From Frankiales bacterium (GTDB lineage: Bacteria; Actinomycetota; Actinomycetes; Mycobacteriales; SCTD01): 5,433 nt of DNA. Position numbers and translations under genes: made by a program. Location: assembly GCA_025464795.1 (NCBI GenBank), contig JAODNB010000140.1, positions 1-5,433 of the forward strand. The letters run 5' to 3'. Shown here piece by piece: positions 5,040 to 5,433 of this stretch. The notes below the pieces were generated by a model. The model worked only from the letters and a program-made list of their open reading frames with translations, was not told the DNA's origin and made no database searches. The first letter of the stretch is position 1, and every line of letters begins with the position of its first letter.

Positions 5040-5155
5040 CGCCTCGCAAGAGGTGACCCCCGGTCGGAGGCTGGGGCTCCTCCCGGGCGGGAGGAGGCGG
5101 GACGCGCACGACCTCCGCGCCACGCCCCACAGGGGTAGAAAGCAGGACCCGCCCG
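5040..5155 (+). promoter_or_regulatory. structured intergenic leader before rpsM
   Basis: Several inverted repeats stand in series. The first is a 6-bp stem 5040-5045/5050-5055 (one G-U) closed by a GCAA tetraloop of the GNRA class. The second is GACC-CCC-GGTC (5055-5065), which shares base 5055 with the first. The third is the strong stem CTCCTCCC (5077-5084) with GGGAGGAG (5089-5096) around a GGGC loop. The fourth is CCCC-ACA-GGGG (5125-5135). The third loop, GGGC, is complementary to GCCC (5151-5154), immediately before the rpsM start. The weak ribosome site AGCAGGA (5141-5147) lies between them. The gap has no TAnnnT -10 element, so the leader is probably read through from infA-rpmJ. Function is inferred, not shown. 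Confidence 0.4.
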
Positions 5156-5433
5156 ATGGCACGCCTTGCCGGCGTCGACCTCCCCCGCGAGAAGCGGTTG
5201 GAGATCGCGCTCACCTACATCTACGGCATCGGCCGTACCCGCGCCCAGCAGACGCTGGCGGAGACCGGGGTGTCCCCGGACGTCCGCGTCAAGGACCTGG
5301 CTGAGGAAGACCTGGTCAAGCTCCGCGACTGGATCGACGCGAACTACAAGGTCGAAGGTGACCTCCGCCGCGAGGTCGCCTCCGACATCCGTCGCAAGAT
5401 CGAGATCGGCTGCTACCAGGGCATCCGCCACCG
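5156..5433 (+). CDS. rpsM: 30S ribosomal protein S13, N-terminal part (partial)
   Basis: S13 sits in the head of the small subunit, where it contacts the P-site tRNA and forms the bridge to L5. The first 92 residues are present and the frame is still open at the window end; the family is about 120-126 residues, so roughly 30 are missing. The start MARLAGVDLPREKRLEIALT, the helix-hairpin-helix-like YIYGIGRTRA (21-30) and GCYQGIRH (85-92) are all characteristic. ATG 5156 follows AGCAGGA (5141-5147) by 8 nt. It is the first gene of the alpha operon, which normally continues with rpsK and rpoA. The 181-nt gap upstream is long for this operon and holds inverted repeats that may control it. Confidence 0.97.
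   Translation, partial: MARLAGVDLPREKRLEIALTYIYGIGRTRAQQTLAETGVSPDVRVKDLAEEDLVKLRDWIDANYKVEGDLRREVASDIRRKIEIGCYQGIRH

Noticed and set aside
5077..5096. Hairpin as a full terminator after rpmJ
   Set aside because: It has no U-tract, lies about 100 nt past the stop, and the downstream gene shows no promoter of its own; a leader element is more likely.
5073..5101. Possible G-quadruplex in the rpsM leader
   Set aside because: G-runs exist, but one loop would be 8 nt of mostly C that pairs better with the same G bases in the 5077-5096 hairpin.
1..5433. Mobile element, CRISPR array, tRNA, rRNA or defence system
   Set aside because: No transposase, spaced repeats, cloverleaf or rRNA sequence was seen; gene order is the conserved spc/alpha arrangement throughout.

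Overview
The window is a stretch of the actinobacterial ribosomal-protein 'spc' operon running into the start of the 'alpha' operon. Every gene is on the + strand, in the order rplR (3' end) - rpsE - rpmD - rplO - [gap] - secY - adk - map - [gap] - infA - rpmJ - [gap] - rpsM (5' part). The host is most likely a high-GC actinomycete. Codon third positions are almost all G or C, S5 has the long Gly/Arg-rich N-terminus common in that phylum, and IF1 and S13 match actinobacterial forms. The adenylate kinase is the long form with a zinc-type LID, which argues against Mycobacterium. I cannot name the genus.

Region 1 (1-1450) is a tightly packed block of ribosomal proteins L18, S5, L30 and L15 with gaps of 31, 2 and 3 nt. 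It ends in a 16-position GC-rich hairpin (1461-1498) with no U-tract. Region 2 (1628-4425) holds the translocon channel SecY, adenylate kinase and methionine aminopeptidase, separated by 13 and 1 nt. A 178-nt gap with one candidate extended -10 promoter precedes it. Region 3 (4612-4974) holds initiation factor IF1 and zinc-type L36, behind a recognisable sigma70-like promoter and a foldable leader. Region 4 is a 181-nt gap rich in inverted repeats, followed by S13, which runs off the window end.

Together the genes build the ribosome (L18, S5, L30, L15, L36, S13), start translation (IF1), insert nascent proteins into the membrane (SecY), trim the initiator methionine (Map) and balance adenine nucleotides (Adk). 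This is one of the most conserved gene orders in bacteria. I see no mobile element, CRISPR array, tRNA, rRNA or novel protein system. What deserves a second look is non-coding: the structured leader before rpsM, whose hairpin loop is complementary to the bases just upstream of the start codon; the infA leader, which can pair with its own Shine-Dalgarno site; the hairpin and promoter that may separate rplO from secY; and a 10-codon mini-ORF bridging rplR and rpsE by stop/start overlaps. All of these are readings by eye without folding energies or comparative data.
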